From NCBI GenBank assembly GCA_964030475.1, contig CAXIPT010000005.1:5175132-5239131 (forward strand): 64,000 nucleotides of DNA, in the 5' to 3' direction. Of this stretch, positions 11,501-22,000 are shown one piece after another. Source of the DNA: Tethya wilhelma. Its lineage: Eukaryota; Porifera; Demospongiae; Tethyida; Tethyidae. Numbering within the stretch: position 1 is the stretch's first letter; each line of letters opens with the position of its first letter. The notes under the pieces were generated by a model. The model ran no database searches. It saw nothing but the letters and a program-made list of their open reading frames with translations, and was not told the origin of the DNA. The translations under genes and the position numbers were made by a program.

Positions 11501-12694
11501 ACATGACCGGATAAAAAAAAATCAAATTCCAGACAGTTTTTTTGACATTTATACTGCCAGTTATTCACGGAACACACACACAAACCAATGCTGCATATGC
11601 ACATAGATCAAAAAAAAAAAAAAAATAATAAAGAAGCACAAAATGGAGAAGGAATTAATGGAGGAGTTAACTAAGTTATAAGAAACAAGGAAGTGTGCAA
11701 CTATGCACTACAAGAGCAGAGCTCTACTAGAGATGCAAATACAAAAATTTGATATGAAGTTAAATACAAAAATAGTGATTTCACTACCATGTACAAAGCT
11801 AAACTACTATTATATAGACCAGGAAATTTTCACTGTCAAATTTAATTTTGAACTGTTGAATTTCCACAAATCTTTTTGATTGCCATTTTGCCAATCATGA
11901 TAGTGGTGGTGGGGGGAAAGATTTTTATCAGCAAAAATTACCCGATCTACAGTACAATCCTTTTACATGCACATGCACTTGCCATGAGTACTGTACCTTT
12001 AATTTTTTCCTGGATTGTATCGCTGATTTCTTTGCTCCATTGCTTGGCCCCCTCATCACTGTACTGCTTTTCAAAGAGTGCCTCTTTGAGCACTCTACGA
12101 ATTATCTCTTTCACTGCCAATGGACGAAACCTAAGGACAATGATGTTGATACAAAGGGAATTATCGAATACANATTTCAGCTGAAAGTTTCAGAATGAGC
12201 CAACTAGAGGTCACCGGACAACTTGATGCGAAACATGCTCCAGTCTTCATATTTCTAGTGATTATACTACACAACCATTGCTACATTTTAATATAAAAAA
12301 TTAGTAACCTACCCAAGATCATACTGAATAAGCAACCACTGAAAATCATGAAATTTTAGCTATTTCAGGTGATTGTTTCTTGGCAGTTGAACAGCTACAC
12401 TCAGAAATACTCCTATATAGAATAAATTTAACTTAGAAAAGCTCAATAAAACTATTGAGAAGTCTTGATATTCTTTATGTACTGGATGACAGTCCAATTC
12501 TCACATGTACTCTGAGCCACAGTCCTGTCCCTTCAATGTTCAGTTCACTGGACAACTTGATGCGAAAACTCACAGCAAGATAAGTTTTGAATCATAGATT
12601 AATTACATATTGAACTCTCAGAATTCCAACGGTTGCTAGAATAGTCTTCCATTTGAGTCATGTTATTCACTTACAAACTCTTGGAAAAGTTCAT
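8573..12694 (-). CDS. DYNLT2B: Tctex1-domain dynein light chain (DYNLT2B/TCTEX1D2)
   Basis: Five exons (12694-12675, 12130-11997, 9017-8948, 8806-8743, 8620-8573) splice in phase to 111 aa. The Tctex1 domain fills the protein: FRPLAVKEIIRRVLKEAL, then DRYKYIVQVVIGEQRGEG, then CRCFWDSDTDNYAQD and LFCVAAAYGVYYY at the C-terminus. The wording is closest to TCTEX1D2, a light chain of cytoplasmic dynein-2 used in retrograde intraflagellar transport. The short first exon (7 residues) was chosen because its ATG is preceded by an in-frame stop and its 2-nt phase fits exon 2. The N-terminus is about 30 residues shorter than in mammals. Intron 2 (about 2.98 kb) contains a whole secreted-protein gene and a 600-bp repeat. 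Confidence 0.85.
8631..8662. repeat. (CATA)n microsatellite in the last DYNLT2B intron
   Basis: About eight ACAT/CATA units in tandem lie just upstream (minus strand) of the last exon, forming part of its acceptor region. Confidence 0.85.
9655..10527 (-). CDS. Secreted Cys-rich protein, divergent member of the 48-63 kb array family
   Basis: A single exon of 290 aa with a signal peptide (MYIVQLSLVTISILLPVVSS) and then a Cys-rich domain. It shares the array family's signature blocks: [65 protein letters not shown] and a final LELYVQL. It lacks the coiled coil and the CDMTRRCCG block of the array genes. The function is unknown; an extracellular role follows from the signal peptide and paired cysteines. 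It lies entirely within intron 2 of DYNLT2B on the same strand, so it must have its own promoter. Confidence 0.85.
   Translation of the reverse strand: MYIVQLSLVTISILLPVVSSQQQTLPLSLPPSVIPRTDDGRICPADLEREMVLNNLRTSVQELLPTVLLVSESISLPACGDGLWYRVGFLNMSDDTMQCPTNWREYTSASGDVRVCGRPNSNSGGCASTLYSTPPDMQYSKVCGRIIGYQFDTPDEFAGGTIDDAYADGVSVTYGSPGNRSHIWTLVGANAACGDCPTAFSPSFVGSNYFCETARDVTPGIDSSLLYPNDPLWDGQGCSSENCCGFNSPPWFSVALNQPTSDDIEVRICGNEDTINEDTPINMLELYVQL
10955..11563 (-). repeat. Dispersed repeat copy 2 with tRNA-like A/B boxes
   Basis: This is the inverted copy of 2534-3123. The version here contains TGGCATGGTGG (box A-like) followed about 16 bp later by GGATTCAAACC (box B-like) at about 11201-11240. Copy 1 lacks the box A part. 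The combination suggests a tRNA-derived SINE or a chimeric non-autonomous element, but the A-B spacing is shorter than in a tRNA. Confidence 0.65.
11812..11954. mobile_element. Short palindromic MITE ('AAATTTTC...GATCTACAGTA' type)
   Basis: The left end tatagaccaggaaattttca and right end gcaaaaattacccgatctacagta are imperfect inverted repeats. The same ends occur at 56141-56311. It overlaps nothing coding and lies in DYNLT2B intron 2. Confidence 0.55.
12131..12674. other. DYNLT2B intron 1; short internal repeat
   Basis: No exon is seen. The segment TCAC(C/T)GGACAACTTGATGCGAAA occurs twice (about 12211 and 12545) in direct orientation, indicating a small duplication of about 330 bp period. 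Confidence 0.5.
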
Positions 12695-12930
12695 TTTTGG
12701 CAGCTCAAATTACCTGCGTGACGTCATAAATGGGTGTGGTTAAGGTTTTAGTTAATAATAAGCGCGTGTTCTTAGTAACCGCGCAGTTGTCCTTCGTATT
12801 TCGTGGTAAAGAAGTCGGGATTGTTTCATCAGACTCTTCAAAAGAACTTAAATTGTCAACTACATTGCAAATATTTGACTTTTGACTTTCTTTGGCGTAT
12901 ATGTGAACGAGACTTCTCATTTTCAGTTAT
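12695..12930 (-). promoter_or_regulatory. DYNLT2B promoter with CRE palindrome
   Basis: A perfect TGACGTCA lies at 12719-12726, 25 bp upstream of the proposed DYNLT2B start codon. The flanking sequence contains GGTGTGG and CGCGC words. An open frame on the minus strand (about 12920-12705) covers it but shows no recognisable domain and is probably not coding. Confidence 0.5.
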
Positions 12931-13068
12931 TTTTTAACAACTTTCTTACGTATAGTGATCACGTGCAGTTAAAATGTTATGTAATTTATGTTTGTAGGAG
13001 TGGCCAAAGTACATGATTTCGATCACGGTCGATACCCGGGTCTTAGTGTAGACTGTACAGATATATAT

Positions 13069-13117
13069 TAGCCTCGTTCCCAGGCCCCCAAAAAAGAGGG
13101 CCTGGGGACGAGGCTAA
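13069..13117. mobile_element. Small hairpin MITE, 'TAGCCTCGTWCCCAGGCC' family
   Basis: TTAGCCTCGTTCCCAGGCCC at the left is answered by GGGCCTGGGGACGAGGCTAA at the right, with an 8-nt A-rich loop. It is one of at least seven copies of this hairpin in the window. Confidence 0.8.
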
Positions 13118-13418
13118 GATTATATAATACTAATATTAAATTTTGTTGCTAGAATATTTGCCCCAATTAATTTGGTTTAGTGAGGGAGTAATTTGCGCCC
13201 CTAGTAATACTGTATTAGCTAAAAATTTTGTATAATACATAGTCAAAGAAAAACAACACAATACCGTACAAGACTTGGTACAGTACATACTATTAACAAT
13301 TGGAAAATTATACAAAAAAAGAACACCGATCACTTTAAAAAGCCAACGAAACTATATTGTGCATATATGAATGCTTGAGTACATATTTCTCAACAAATAC
13401 AGTGTACATAATATACTA

Positions 13419-14424
13419 CTAAAGTGCGGATTCTTCCGATTGTGGTAACAATGGACGATACACTCTATTTCCATCAGCAGCTACATCAGAGCCAAGTCCA
13501 ATGTCACCCTGAATGGGACGAACAGAGACAACCAATCACCACCAGTGGGGTGGGCATTAATTAGAATATAAGCTACCTCTTCAGTCTCCTCAATGTCGTC
13601 TTCGTCATCAAAATCGTTGGACCGACGGAAGGACAGGACCTGATCTTCATCGGGCTCTTCTGAGCTCAGGGAGTCACCCTCTGATGAGGGCTCACTCTCC
13701 TCCTCGAGAAGCTAAACAAAAAGAATGTACCATTAATGTCTGCTTTCATATAATACATGCATGTCTCTAATTATAGTGAATATTGATAGAAGAATAGCTG
13801 TAGGGAGGGGCTAGGGATGAAGGTTAACATACTCAGAGGAGGTATAACACTTGAGCATTCTTGCTGAGCTGGCAAGGCTCATTATTACATTTCAATCACA
13901 TGACCGCATGCAATACTTAATTTGCATTGGGATTTGATCTGTGCTGAGTCAGCAAAGGTGCTCCACTGTTGTAATATATACCTCTACTCTCTTTAACATA
14001 CCAGTTCATCTTGGGGTCTGCACTTATTGCAGAAAGGTATGCACCAGTGAGGACAGTGCTTGCAGAACTCGGTGACCGGTCGGCCATGGTGAGTGAAGAT
14101 AGGCAGGAGGTAGTTCTTGTCGAAGAGAGTGAACTTGGAGATGAGCCAGTTGCCTTTCTTCTTGTCATATTCAATGACTTTACCCTATTTATAGGGAAAG
14201 ACACATACTCTTGAGTGAAGATTCTTGATGCACACATAATTATGAGCTTAATGTTGTAAGCAATTGCATCGGTGTTTCTTTTTTTCTTTCTTTCTTACCT
14301 CCTCCTCAAGACCTCCAGTATCATCTTCTACACCAACCCTGAGTGTGTAGAATCACAAAGAGTTATATATAGATTTTAGATTGCTTTACAAGCCAACATG
14401 CTGGTATTTACTCCTTCCCTAGTG

Positions 14425-14464
<40 letters not shown>

Positions 14465-14968
14465 TATGGTAATATTAAATTTTGCACTATGTTTCATTAT
14501 CAATGAGGTGATTTCCAAATGAGCTATAATGTGTGTGAATTTAGTCATATTTGACTTCATTGTACCATTATGTGTGCCTTTCCCTCTGTGCTGGTTGTAC
14601 ACCTAGTTTTGTGGGGAGTTATTCGGTCAAATCTCTGCGCCAAATAGGCCACTTTCGTTTATGGTTGCTTCACTAATAGTTTCAATTACAGTGGCACATA
14701 ACTTATAAAATTAATATTGGTGTATATGTGACTGCAGTAGGTAGGTGGTGGTGTGAGTCTATTATCAATTGTATAGTGTCAAAAGAGGATGCTTTTTCTC
14801 CCCTCGAAATGCATTTGTGTTGGTAATTGGTTGTTGTGGGTTGCGGTCACATTTTTTGAATGAGTGTACTCCTGTATTTGGCAGAGAAAATTACATACTG
14901 ATCACGCCTTGTGCTGAAAAATTGTGTAAAACAATACATAGAATGTAAAACCATGTACCACACACACA

Positions 14969-15006
<38 letters not shown>

Positions 15007-15373
15007 ATCGATAGATGAATACGCTCCTAGCTCAGGTGGCGAAAATGACGAGGCTGGCTTTGAGTGGACTGCTCTTCTCAAATCCATCGGTTCATTCATC
15101 GGGATCTTCCTTGGTTCATTCCTGCTAGGCTGTGCCATGGGACTGCTCACGGCTCTGGTGAGTTGCCATGAATTACTCTGATATAACATTATGTTACTGT
15201 GCTCATTTCTCTGAAGAGTAAACTGTTGTAGAAACATAAGGAAACCTAATGCAAACTGTACAGTGATTCATTCCTATCATGTACACATGTACTAGTGCAT
15301 TGATAGTTAGTCATTTTAAACCTTATCTGTGTATATTTTGTGTTTCCTTATAAGCTTTGTGTGAAATAATAAT

Positions 15374-15469
<96 letters not shown>

Positions 15470-16395
15470 NGCTGTTGAAGAGGTTGAACCAGTCAGTGAG
15501 CCAGTCGTAGAACCACCAGTAAAGCAAGTTGAGGAGGAACCTGCTGTTCCAGAGCCTGAAGAGCACAAAGAGCCAGAACCAGAACCAATAGTGGTTGAGG
15601 AACCCCAACCTGAAGAAGCGGAAGCAGTCGAACCAGTTACTGAAGAGAAGACACAAGAAAAAGAACAAGATGTGCAAGAAGAGGCGGAAGTTTCACAAGA
15701 AGAAGTCAAAGTCGAAGACACATCTGTCGTTCAAACAGAACCACCAGCTCCTGTCGTATCAGAGCAAGAAGAGGGGAGTTCACCAAAAGAGGGTGAAGAA
15801 GATGATGGTGGTCTAGCAAAGGAAACTGACGATGCAGAAGAGACTGAAGAACACCAAGATACGGAAAAAGAAGAGGAAAAAGTAGAAGAAAGTGACACAA
15901 AACCTTCGGATGACATCGTACAAGAAGTTGTTGAACAAGTTGATGAACCAGTTGTTGAATCTGAACCGCAAGAAACCGATGAACCTTCAGCACCAGGAGA
16001 AGAAGAAGAGCAACCCAAGGAAGAGGAGAAGCAACCATCACCATCACCACCACCAGCCGAAGAACTCACGGCAGAAGAATCGGCCATCGTAGCTGCAGCT
16101 ATTAAAGTAGTCGAACAAGAGGAGAACAAACATGACGATGAAATTGTAGATTCTACCAAAAAAGACGTGGAAGAGATTTGGGAACGAAGTCGGAAGAGTT
16201 CCACTTCTAGCAGCTCCAGCTCTTCTTCCAGTAGCAGTTCAGACGAAGACAAGAAGAAGGAAGACAGTTCAGATGAAGACAAGAAGAAGGAAGACAGTTC
16301 AGACGAAGACAAGAAGGGAGACAGCTCTGAGAAGCAGAGCTCAGAGGAGCCGGAGAAAGTAGGTAGCGACGAAGGAGAGGATTAGGTGAGCAGCA

Positions 16396-16438
<43 letters not shown>

Positions 16439-17556
16439 AACTACCTGAAGAGGACAATGGCTACTGCGTCATTCATCACACTCTCTCCAAACACGAGAGA
16501 AAACACATCATGATCCACATGCAAGTCGTGGAAGATGGCCAGCACCGTTACTGTAACAACACAACATAATATCATCACAATGCCATACCACACAGCTTAA
16601 AAGTATCAAGCGTTTTGTGGCTCAAGCTTAGTCTCATTCCCAGGCTCACTTCCTCATTGGAAATGAGGTAAGAAGCCTTCTCTTGCACGTAATTTCCAGT
16701 AGGTGTGAACTCACAGAAAGGGGTCTGGGAACAAGGCTAACTCAAGCTCATATCCTGACACACAGGATAATATTTGAGAGGGTTACATATTCTCCTGCCT
16801 TTCTACATTTGCTGTATCAGCTATGTGGCATGGTTTCTACTAGTCTAAAAGCTCAATAACAGTTTGATGGCACCTCACAATTTTAAGATGCGCTGGCTAT
16901 TTTTTTTGAGCGTTGTTAGCACACTATACCTGGGTCGGTGGCTGATATGAGGGAGCCAAAGAGCAGAGATGGAATGATACTCTCTTCAAAGTCTTGGGGG
17001 ACAGGTCTGCCCGTGAGATTGGCAAACGTTGAGCCTTCACTTTCAGCACCGCTGACTGCATAGCCATACATTAAACCACTGAATAGTGGCATGTGTGTTT
17101 GCAAAATAAAAACAATATCAACACTTGGGTATTATTGTAAATCCCATATACCATTCTCTAAACATCTACATACAGTTATAATGCTCGTACATACAAGCCT
17201 TCTAGTACTTTCTTACCCAATGATAAAGCAAGATACAGTGGTCCCAGAAAAGGCATAGAGCAAGAGGGAGCCGAGATTTCTAAAAAAGTGTCTCTGTGTG
17301 TGGACAAAGAGAAGACAAATGATACGATATCCTCACACTGTAGGATCATTATTGACAGACAAGGTGTGTGAGTGGTTCCACAGCAGAACATACAGGAATT
17401 GCAGCTATGCAGTGAGTGATGTGTCTTACTTTCTTGAGGCTGTATCCAGCGTAGAAAATGATGGGAGGTAGAAGAGCAAAGAAGAAAATTTCTGGATCAA
17501 ATTGTAACTGAAGAGAAAGAGAGGGAAAAAATATGGTGCATTATATACTAGGCCTG

Positions 17557-17592
<36 letters not shown>

Positions 17593-18054
17593 GCACACAC
17601 CTCCTCTCTCAAAAAGTTTCCTTTCTGATCTTGAAACACCTTCCCAGTGACAGCACACAAGAACACGTCCCCTCCACTCCGGTTGGTGTTCAACTGGATG
17701 ATCTGTCCCTGCTCAAACCGGGTGTCTGAACACTGCTCACCAGAGGAGTTGAAAGGTGTCGCCAGAATGAACTCTTCGTATGTATTAGAGCGTAAACCAA
17801 ATCGTACCAGTACACCAACAAGGATACCTGAATTGGGAAAAATAAAATTTAAAAGCAAAGAGGATTGTAGTAAATGGACAAGGGGTAAGTTTAGTAAATG
17901 TGTGAAAATATGAACTAATGTAAGTAATGTTGCTAATCATGCTAAATAGCAGCGACGTTCAATATGCTCAGTGATCAAATGAAAATGTACCAATACACAC
18001 AACATTCTTTTTTGCACTATGAATTAAGGTATAGCTACATACAAAATGTAACAC

Positions 18055-18087
<33 letters not shown>

Positions 18088-18754
18088 ACACACACACTGT
18101 CAACCAATGTGCTAGCATAATTATACAAGGACAAAATCATAACAAAGTGGAACACCCATGTAGGCTTGTTATCAGCTGGTGAAAACACACACACACACAC
18201 ACACACAGAGCATGCCCACAGGAAAGCCTATCCAACCATATACTTCAAAGTATACATATCTATGGTTCCAACATGTGAATGTATGAATAATACAAATTAT
18301 GAGCATGTCTATCTTAATTTCCCCAAATTTTATCTGTTTAATTTGACTACATAGGGATATATGTATCCATCTTACCATAAATAATAGCCAAACCAGTCTC
18401 GTGCAGCACTCTAAACCGTCTCACTTTAAACACCCATATCGTGATGATGGTTAGAAAGAGCAGAGCCATGATGAGCAACAGTGAAACACTGTCCAGATAA
18501 TGTACTCTTTCTGATCGCTCATCAGAATCATCCTGTAGCACTGAGGGAAAGGAATAGACTGAGCTTCTCGAACTATTGCCCAATTCGAACACAGCCTCTG
18601 AAATGTTCTCGGGTGTGTAGTGATTGCTGAACAAGTTCCCACCAACCTCAGCACTCTCTTCAGGGGCCACATAGAGGAGTGTGTAGGACGAGCACGTGCT
18701 GCTTTCGTTGCTCAAGTTGCCTTCCATCATACCCCCAGAGCCTTCTTGGTCCAT
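13419..18754 (-). CDS. SLC9A6-like: Endosomal Na+(K+)/H+ exchanger, SLC9A6/7/9 type (locus structurally disrupted)
   Basis: Minus-strand exons are 18754-18376, 17827-17601, 17507-17430, 17293-17217, 17078-16930, 16550-16445, then 14338-14299, 14184-14002, 13711-13577 and 13508-13419. They encode an N-terminal luminal stretch, TM segments ([59 protein letters not shown]) and the ion-transport motif [18 protein letters not shown]...[12 protein letters not shown]. The cytoplasmic tail has [17 protein letters not shown]. This is the NHE6/7/9 layout, which alkalinises endosomes. The next exon (SIDEYAPSS...[11 protein letters not shown], 15007-15157) lies on the PLUS strand although its phase fits 16445 exactly. 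Exons for the following TM segments are absent. See the inverted block at 14427-16434. Confidence 0.85.
15007..15157 (+). CDS. SLC9A6-like: Misoriented exon of the SLC9A6-like exchanger
   Basis: It translates to a short acidic linker followed by [20 protein letters not shown] and AMGLLTAL, the TM segment after the [12 protein letters not shown] motif in NHE6/7/9. It is flanked by a CTAG acceptor after a CA run and a GTGAG donor. The upstream exon at 16445 leaves two bases (ag) and this exon begins with the single base needed to complete the Arg codon. It is on the strand opposite to all other exons of the gene. Confidence 0.85.
15376..15470. repeat. Poly-T tract (94 bp) ending in N
   Basis: An uninterrupted T run ends in a single ambiguous base, immediately followed by coding sequence of the acidic ORF. 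It is a likely assembly joint. Confidence 0.9.
15471..16385 (+). CDS. C-terminal exon of an unidentified highly acidic Glu/Pro/Ser protein
   Basis: An open frame of about 304 residues follows directly after the poly-T/N junction and ends with TAG. It is rich in Glu, Pro and Val ([23 protein letters not shown]), then a poly-Ser run and three repeats of [14 protein letters not shown] units near the end. No folded domain or membrane segment is visible; it is probably intrinsically disordered. The true 5' part is missing because the sequence left of it is a homopolymer ending in N. Placement inside the exchanger gene is doubtful. Function unknown. Confidence 0.55.
   Translation, partial: AVEEVEPVSEPVVEPPVKQVEEEPAVPEPEEHKEPEPEPIVVEEPQPEEAEAVEPVTEEKTQEKEQDVQEEAEVSQEEVKVEDTSVVQTEPPAPVVSEQEEGSSPKEGEEDDGGLAKETDDAEETEEHQDTEKEEEKVEESDTKPSDDIVQEVVEQVDEPVVESEPQETDEPSAPGEEEEQPKEEEKQPSPSPPPAEELTAEESAIVAAAIKVVEQEENKHDDEIVDSTKKDVEEIWERSRKSSTSSSSSSSSSSSSDEDKKKEDSSDEDKKKEDSSDEDKKGDSSEKQSSEEPEKVGSDEGED
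16629..16740. mobile_element. Hairpin MITE, 'TAGCCTCGT' family, diverged copy
   Basis: TTAGTCTCATTCCCAGGCTC at the left pairs with GGGTCTGGGAACAAGGCTAA at the right. It lies in an SLC9A6-like intron. Confidence 0.7.
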
Positions 18755-19094
18755 GGCCGTACGAGCGAGCGTGGAGTAGTTGCAATAAGCCTAGGTAGTA
18801 GCCTTGGTTGCAGTCGAGCTATCCAATAATCTAGGTACTAGGTGTGTGTACGTGCACAAATTAGCTATGCAAAGTGCATCATGTGATCATGGTGTGTCTA
18901 AATGATGCGCACCGATTATCACCATAGCAACAGCTAACATTGTTGCTGCTGCAGATGTCAAAGAAAAGCTCCACAGACATAATGCCTTTGAAGATTACAT
19001 AAAGATCTATAACATGAAGCTCTTCTGGTAGTAATTGAACCGAATTTGTGTGCAGCAAGACTAGTGTACGAGCCAGAAAACGGAGGAGCCGAAA
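18755..19094. promoter_or_regulatory. Shared 340-bp upstream region of SLC9A6-like and LRR genes
   Basis: The genes start head to head. No TATA box stands out. The region is of mixed composition and contains a CATGTGATCATGG-type palindromic stretch near 18879. The promoter role is inferred from the arrangement. Confidence 0.4.
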
Positions 19095-22000
19095 ATGTCC
19101 CGTGCAACTCCAATTAAAGCGCACCAACAGGCTGCCGTTCCTCTACTAAGAAAACCAAGACCACCCAAACCAGTGTCTGTTGATTCAACAGTCACAACAG
19201 ACACACCTTCAGTAAGATCTCTATATTCCAAAGAGAGCACCAGAAATCCTCTAAGATCAATGCCAGCAGGCACCACAAGCATACCCATAACCCCTCGTCC
19301 AACCCCTTACACTCCATTTAGAGAGCACCACCATCACCACAGACAGTACAACACCACCAATCCTTGCATTGAAGAAGAACACATGCACGATGCTGACGTT
19401 GACGAAGACCACTACAGCAGAAGTGGGTTCATCATTCACGATACCCATCCACGTGGACCTTGCTTCTTTCCACCGGGAAAAATTTTCAAGTCGAGTTATC
19501 CTCCTCTTTACGAATTCTTTCAGAAAACTGAAAATGCTACCGAAGCTCAAGATGTGTCACCAAAGGAACGAGTGTGTGGTGATTATATTGATACTATCAG
19601 TGATAGTTTTGAACGACGGTTTACACTAAATGATTTTCAACTTTCAAACGATCTTTCGCCACGACGTTTGCTGCAAACCACTCGAGACTCACCAGGAGTA
19701 ATGATGTCGAGGGAGAACTATCTCAAACTGACTGGATGGTTTGCCAACAATGTACCCACACAGGAGAAGTTGAACACCGTCGACATTGAAGTGGAAGCCA
19801 GTGCCTCTGGTCCGCGCAAGCCTCAGCACCAAGCTTTAATAGGTTAGACTGTCATGGGACTGTATGTGGTGGGTTCACTACCTAGCTATATTGCTAATGA
19901 TATCTCGGTGGACCTTGAGTGTCAAGCACTGGAGGGGGGGATCCACTGTGTAACCTCATTCTCAGGTTTCCACTTGCCTTTCAGTTTGTTTCATAGGATG
20001 TTTTAAAAGAAGGGTAGGCCTTGAAACCAAGTTAGGAAACCATTGTAGAAAGTCGTATTTAGCAGTGAATACATTTTATCTCTGTACATAAATTTTTAGG
20101 CATGATATGTTCTCATGCTCATTGTCAATGTTGTGCTACAGAGCTACGTGCAATGGTGAATGAAGCACTGGAAATGTCCCGTCCTAGTGCTGACTCAGCA
20201 ACTACTTTGAGCGAGGAGGAAGGCCTGCCTCGCTGGCCAACGCCCACTCCTGATGACATCATTTTCAAGAGTTCCACTGCTCGATACTTTTGTGGTGAAG
20301 GAAGAACCGATAGCCCATTTGGTGAGTAGATTCCTGTCATTATAGTAAATCACAATATATAGCTACACATGTATCATACAGTCGTAAATCTTGCAATGCA
20401 AAAAGACAATGACCCGCCTAAAATTAAATTCCTTGCTGTTTGATATAGAATTGTGTGAATCGTGATTTTAATAATAACGTGCATAATAAATTATATTATA
20501 CGAATAGTATATTTTTGTTATAATTATTGGCATAAAGTTAAAAATTTATTGGGATAAAATGATTATTTGTAGATTCTAGCAATCAGCCCCTCATCTCTCC
20601 CTCTGAGGTGGCCATCTTGGAATGCATGATGGCTGGAGGCAGTCGACTCTCACTGAAGGCTCACTTCATCAAGGAGCTCCCTCTTCTCTCTCCTCTGACT
20701 CAAACACTCACATATCTCAACCTCTCCTTCAACAATTTCAAAGTAATTGGCACACACACACACACACACACACACATGTGCACGCGCATAAACACACAAA
20801 ACACACACACACATAAGCACACACAAACACACACACATGCACATGCACACTTTGCATGCTCTTGCTGCCAAAGTATCAATAATTGGGCATGTGCAAATGT
20901 TGGCAATGTTGACTTTAATACTCATTCATTGTAGCATCTTTATGTGCACTGTACATGATTGCTAGGCATTTCCATTGGATGTTTTTGAGCTTCGTGGACT
21001 TGTTTGTCTGAAGATGAGGAACAATCCCCTCAAGGAGATACCCAATGGTAGGCCAGACGCAACACACACACATTCCAACTCGCATTAGCATACAATGTCC
21101 ACACATGTGCATACATGTAGCATTGCACAGAATGATAGTGTGTTGTGCATTGCATCTCTGCACAGGTATAGCAAGTCTCAGCAGATTGAAATTCCTCTGT
21201 CTTTCCTTCAACCTCCTCTCAGACCTCCCTCCAGGGTGAGACCTAATGAACACCTCCTCAGTATTGTATTTGTACAGCTAGTTTTACATACTAACAGTTG
21301 TTACCGTCTATTCTTGGTTTCTTTTTAGTCTTTTTAGCCTCTCCTCACTGGAGGATCTTGATGTGTCCTATAATTCCTTACATTTGCTCTCAAGAGACAT
21401 CATAAAGCTAAGGTACACTGTCAAAGAGATTTGCATAATAGACCTTAGCTATACTGTTTGTTTTTCGTGTACCATAATTAATATGCTACATATTCTTTTT
21501 TGAATTTACTGTTAATTTTTGCTCTTCTCTCAATTTCTCCATTTTAGAAATCTTCACAAGTTGAATGTTGAAGGGAACCAGTTGGTGGGTCTTCCATCGA
21601 CTGCAGTCTCCCTGCCCCTCTCTCATCTCCTAGCTGGGGACAACCTCATGCACCCCATGCTCTGGAGGGAGAACACAAGAAACCAACCTCAGGTGCATGC
21701 GCTACTGTAGTGCAATGATATTTGACTTACGATAATAGCCTTATTTCCATCCTGGGTAGTTACTGTTGCTAAAACTCACACTACATGTAGCTATATGTTG
21801 GTAACCTTTACCAACCTCTTCACAATATTTCCAGGCCTTCCCCAGATTTTTTTTCTGGCTATATATGTACCCTTGTTTAAGTATTGCTGCATGGCATCTA
21901 ATCGTGCAGGGCCAAAAATTGTGGAAGTAGCAGCCAATTAGATGAAAATGGTGCCAATTTGGCAATAATTGATCTGGTTATATATATACATTTGAATTTG

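Larger units (their letters stand above)
14427..16434. other. Inverted block inside the SLC9A6-like gene, bounded by (CA)n and (TG)n
   Basis: The block starts at a pure (CA)18 tract (14427-14462) and ends at a (TG)n tract (about 16398-16434), which are reverse complements of each other. It contains the plus-strand exchanger exon 15007-15157, a further CA tract (14959-15002), a 94-bp poly-T ending in N (15376-15470) and the end of an unrelated acidic ORF. The exons on both sides are on the minus strand. It is an inversion or, more simply, an assembly join across low-complexity sequence. Confidence 0.75.

Noticed and set aside
12705..12920. 71-codon minus-strand ORF upstream of DYNLT2B
   Set aside because: No domain. 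Its possible donor is phase 0 and does not fit DYNLT2B exon 2, whereas the short exon 12694-12675 does.
15731..16312. Ser-rich ORF on the minus strand opposite the acidic ORF
   Set aside because: Mirror image of the Glu/Asp-rich frame; composition explained by the real strand.
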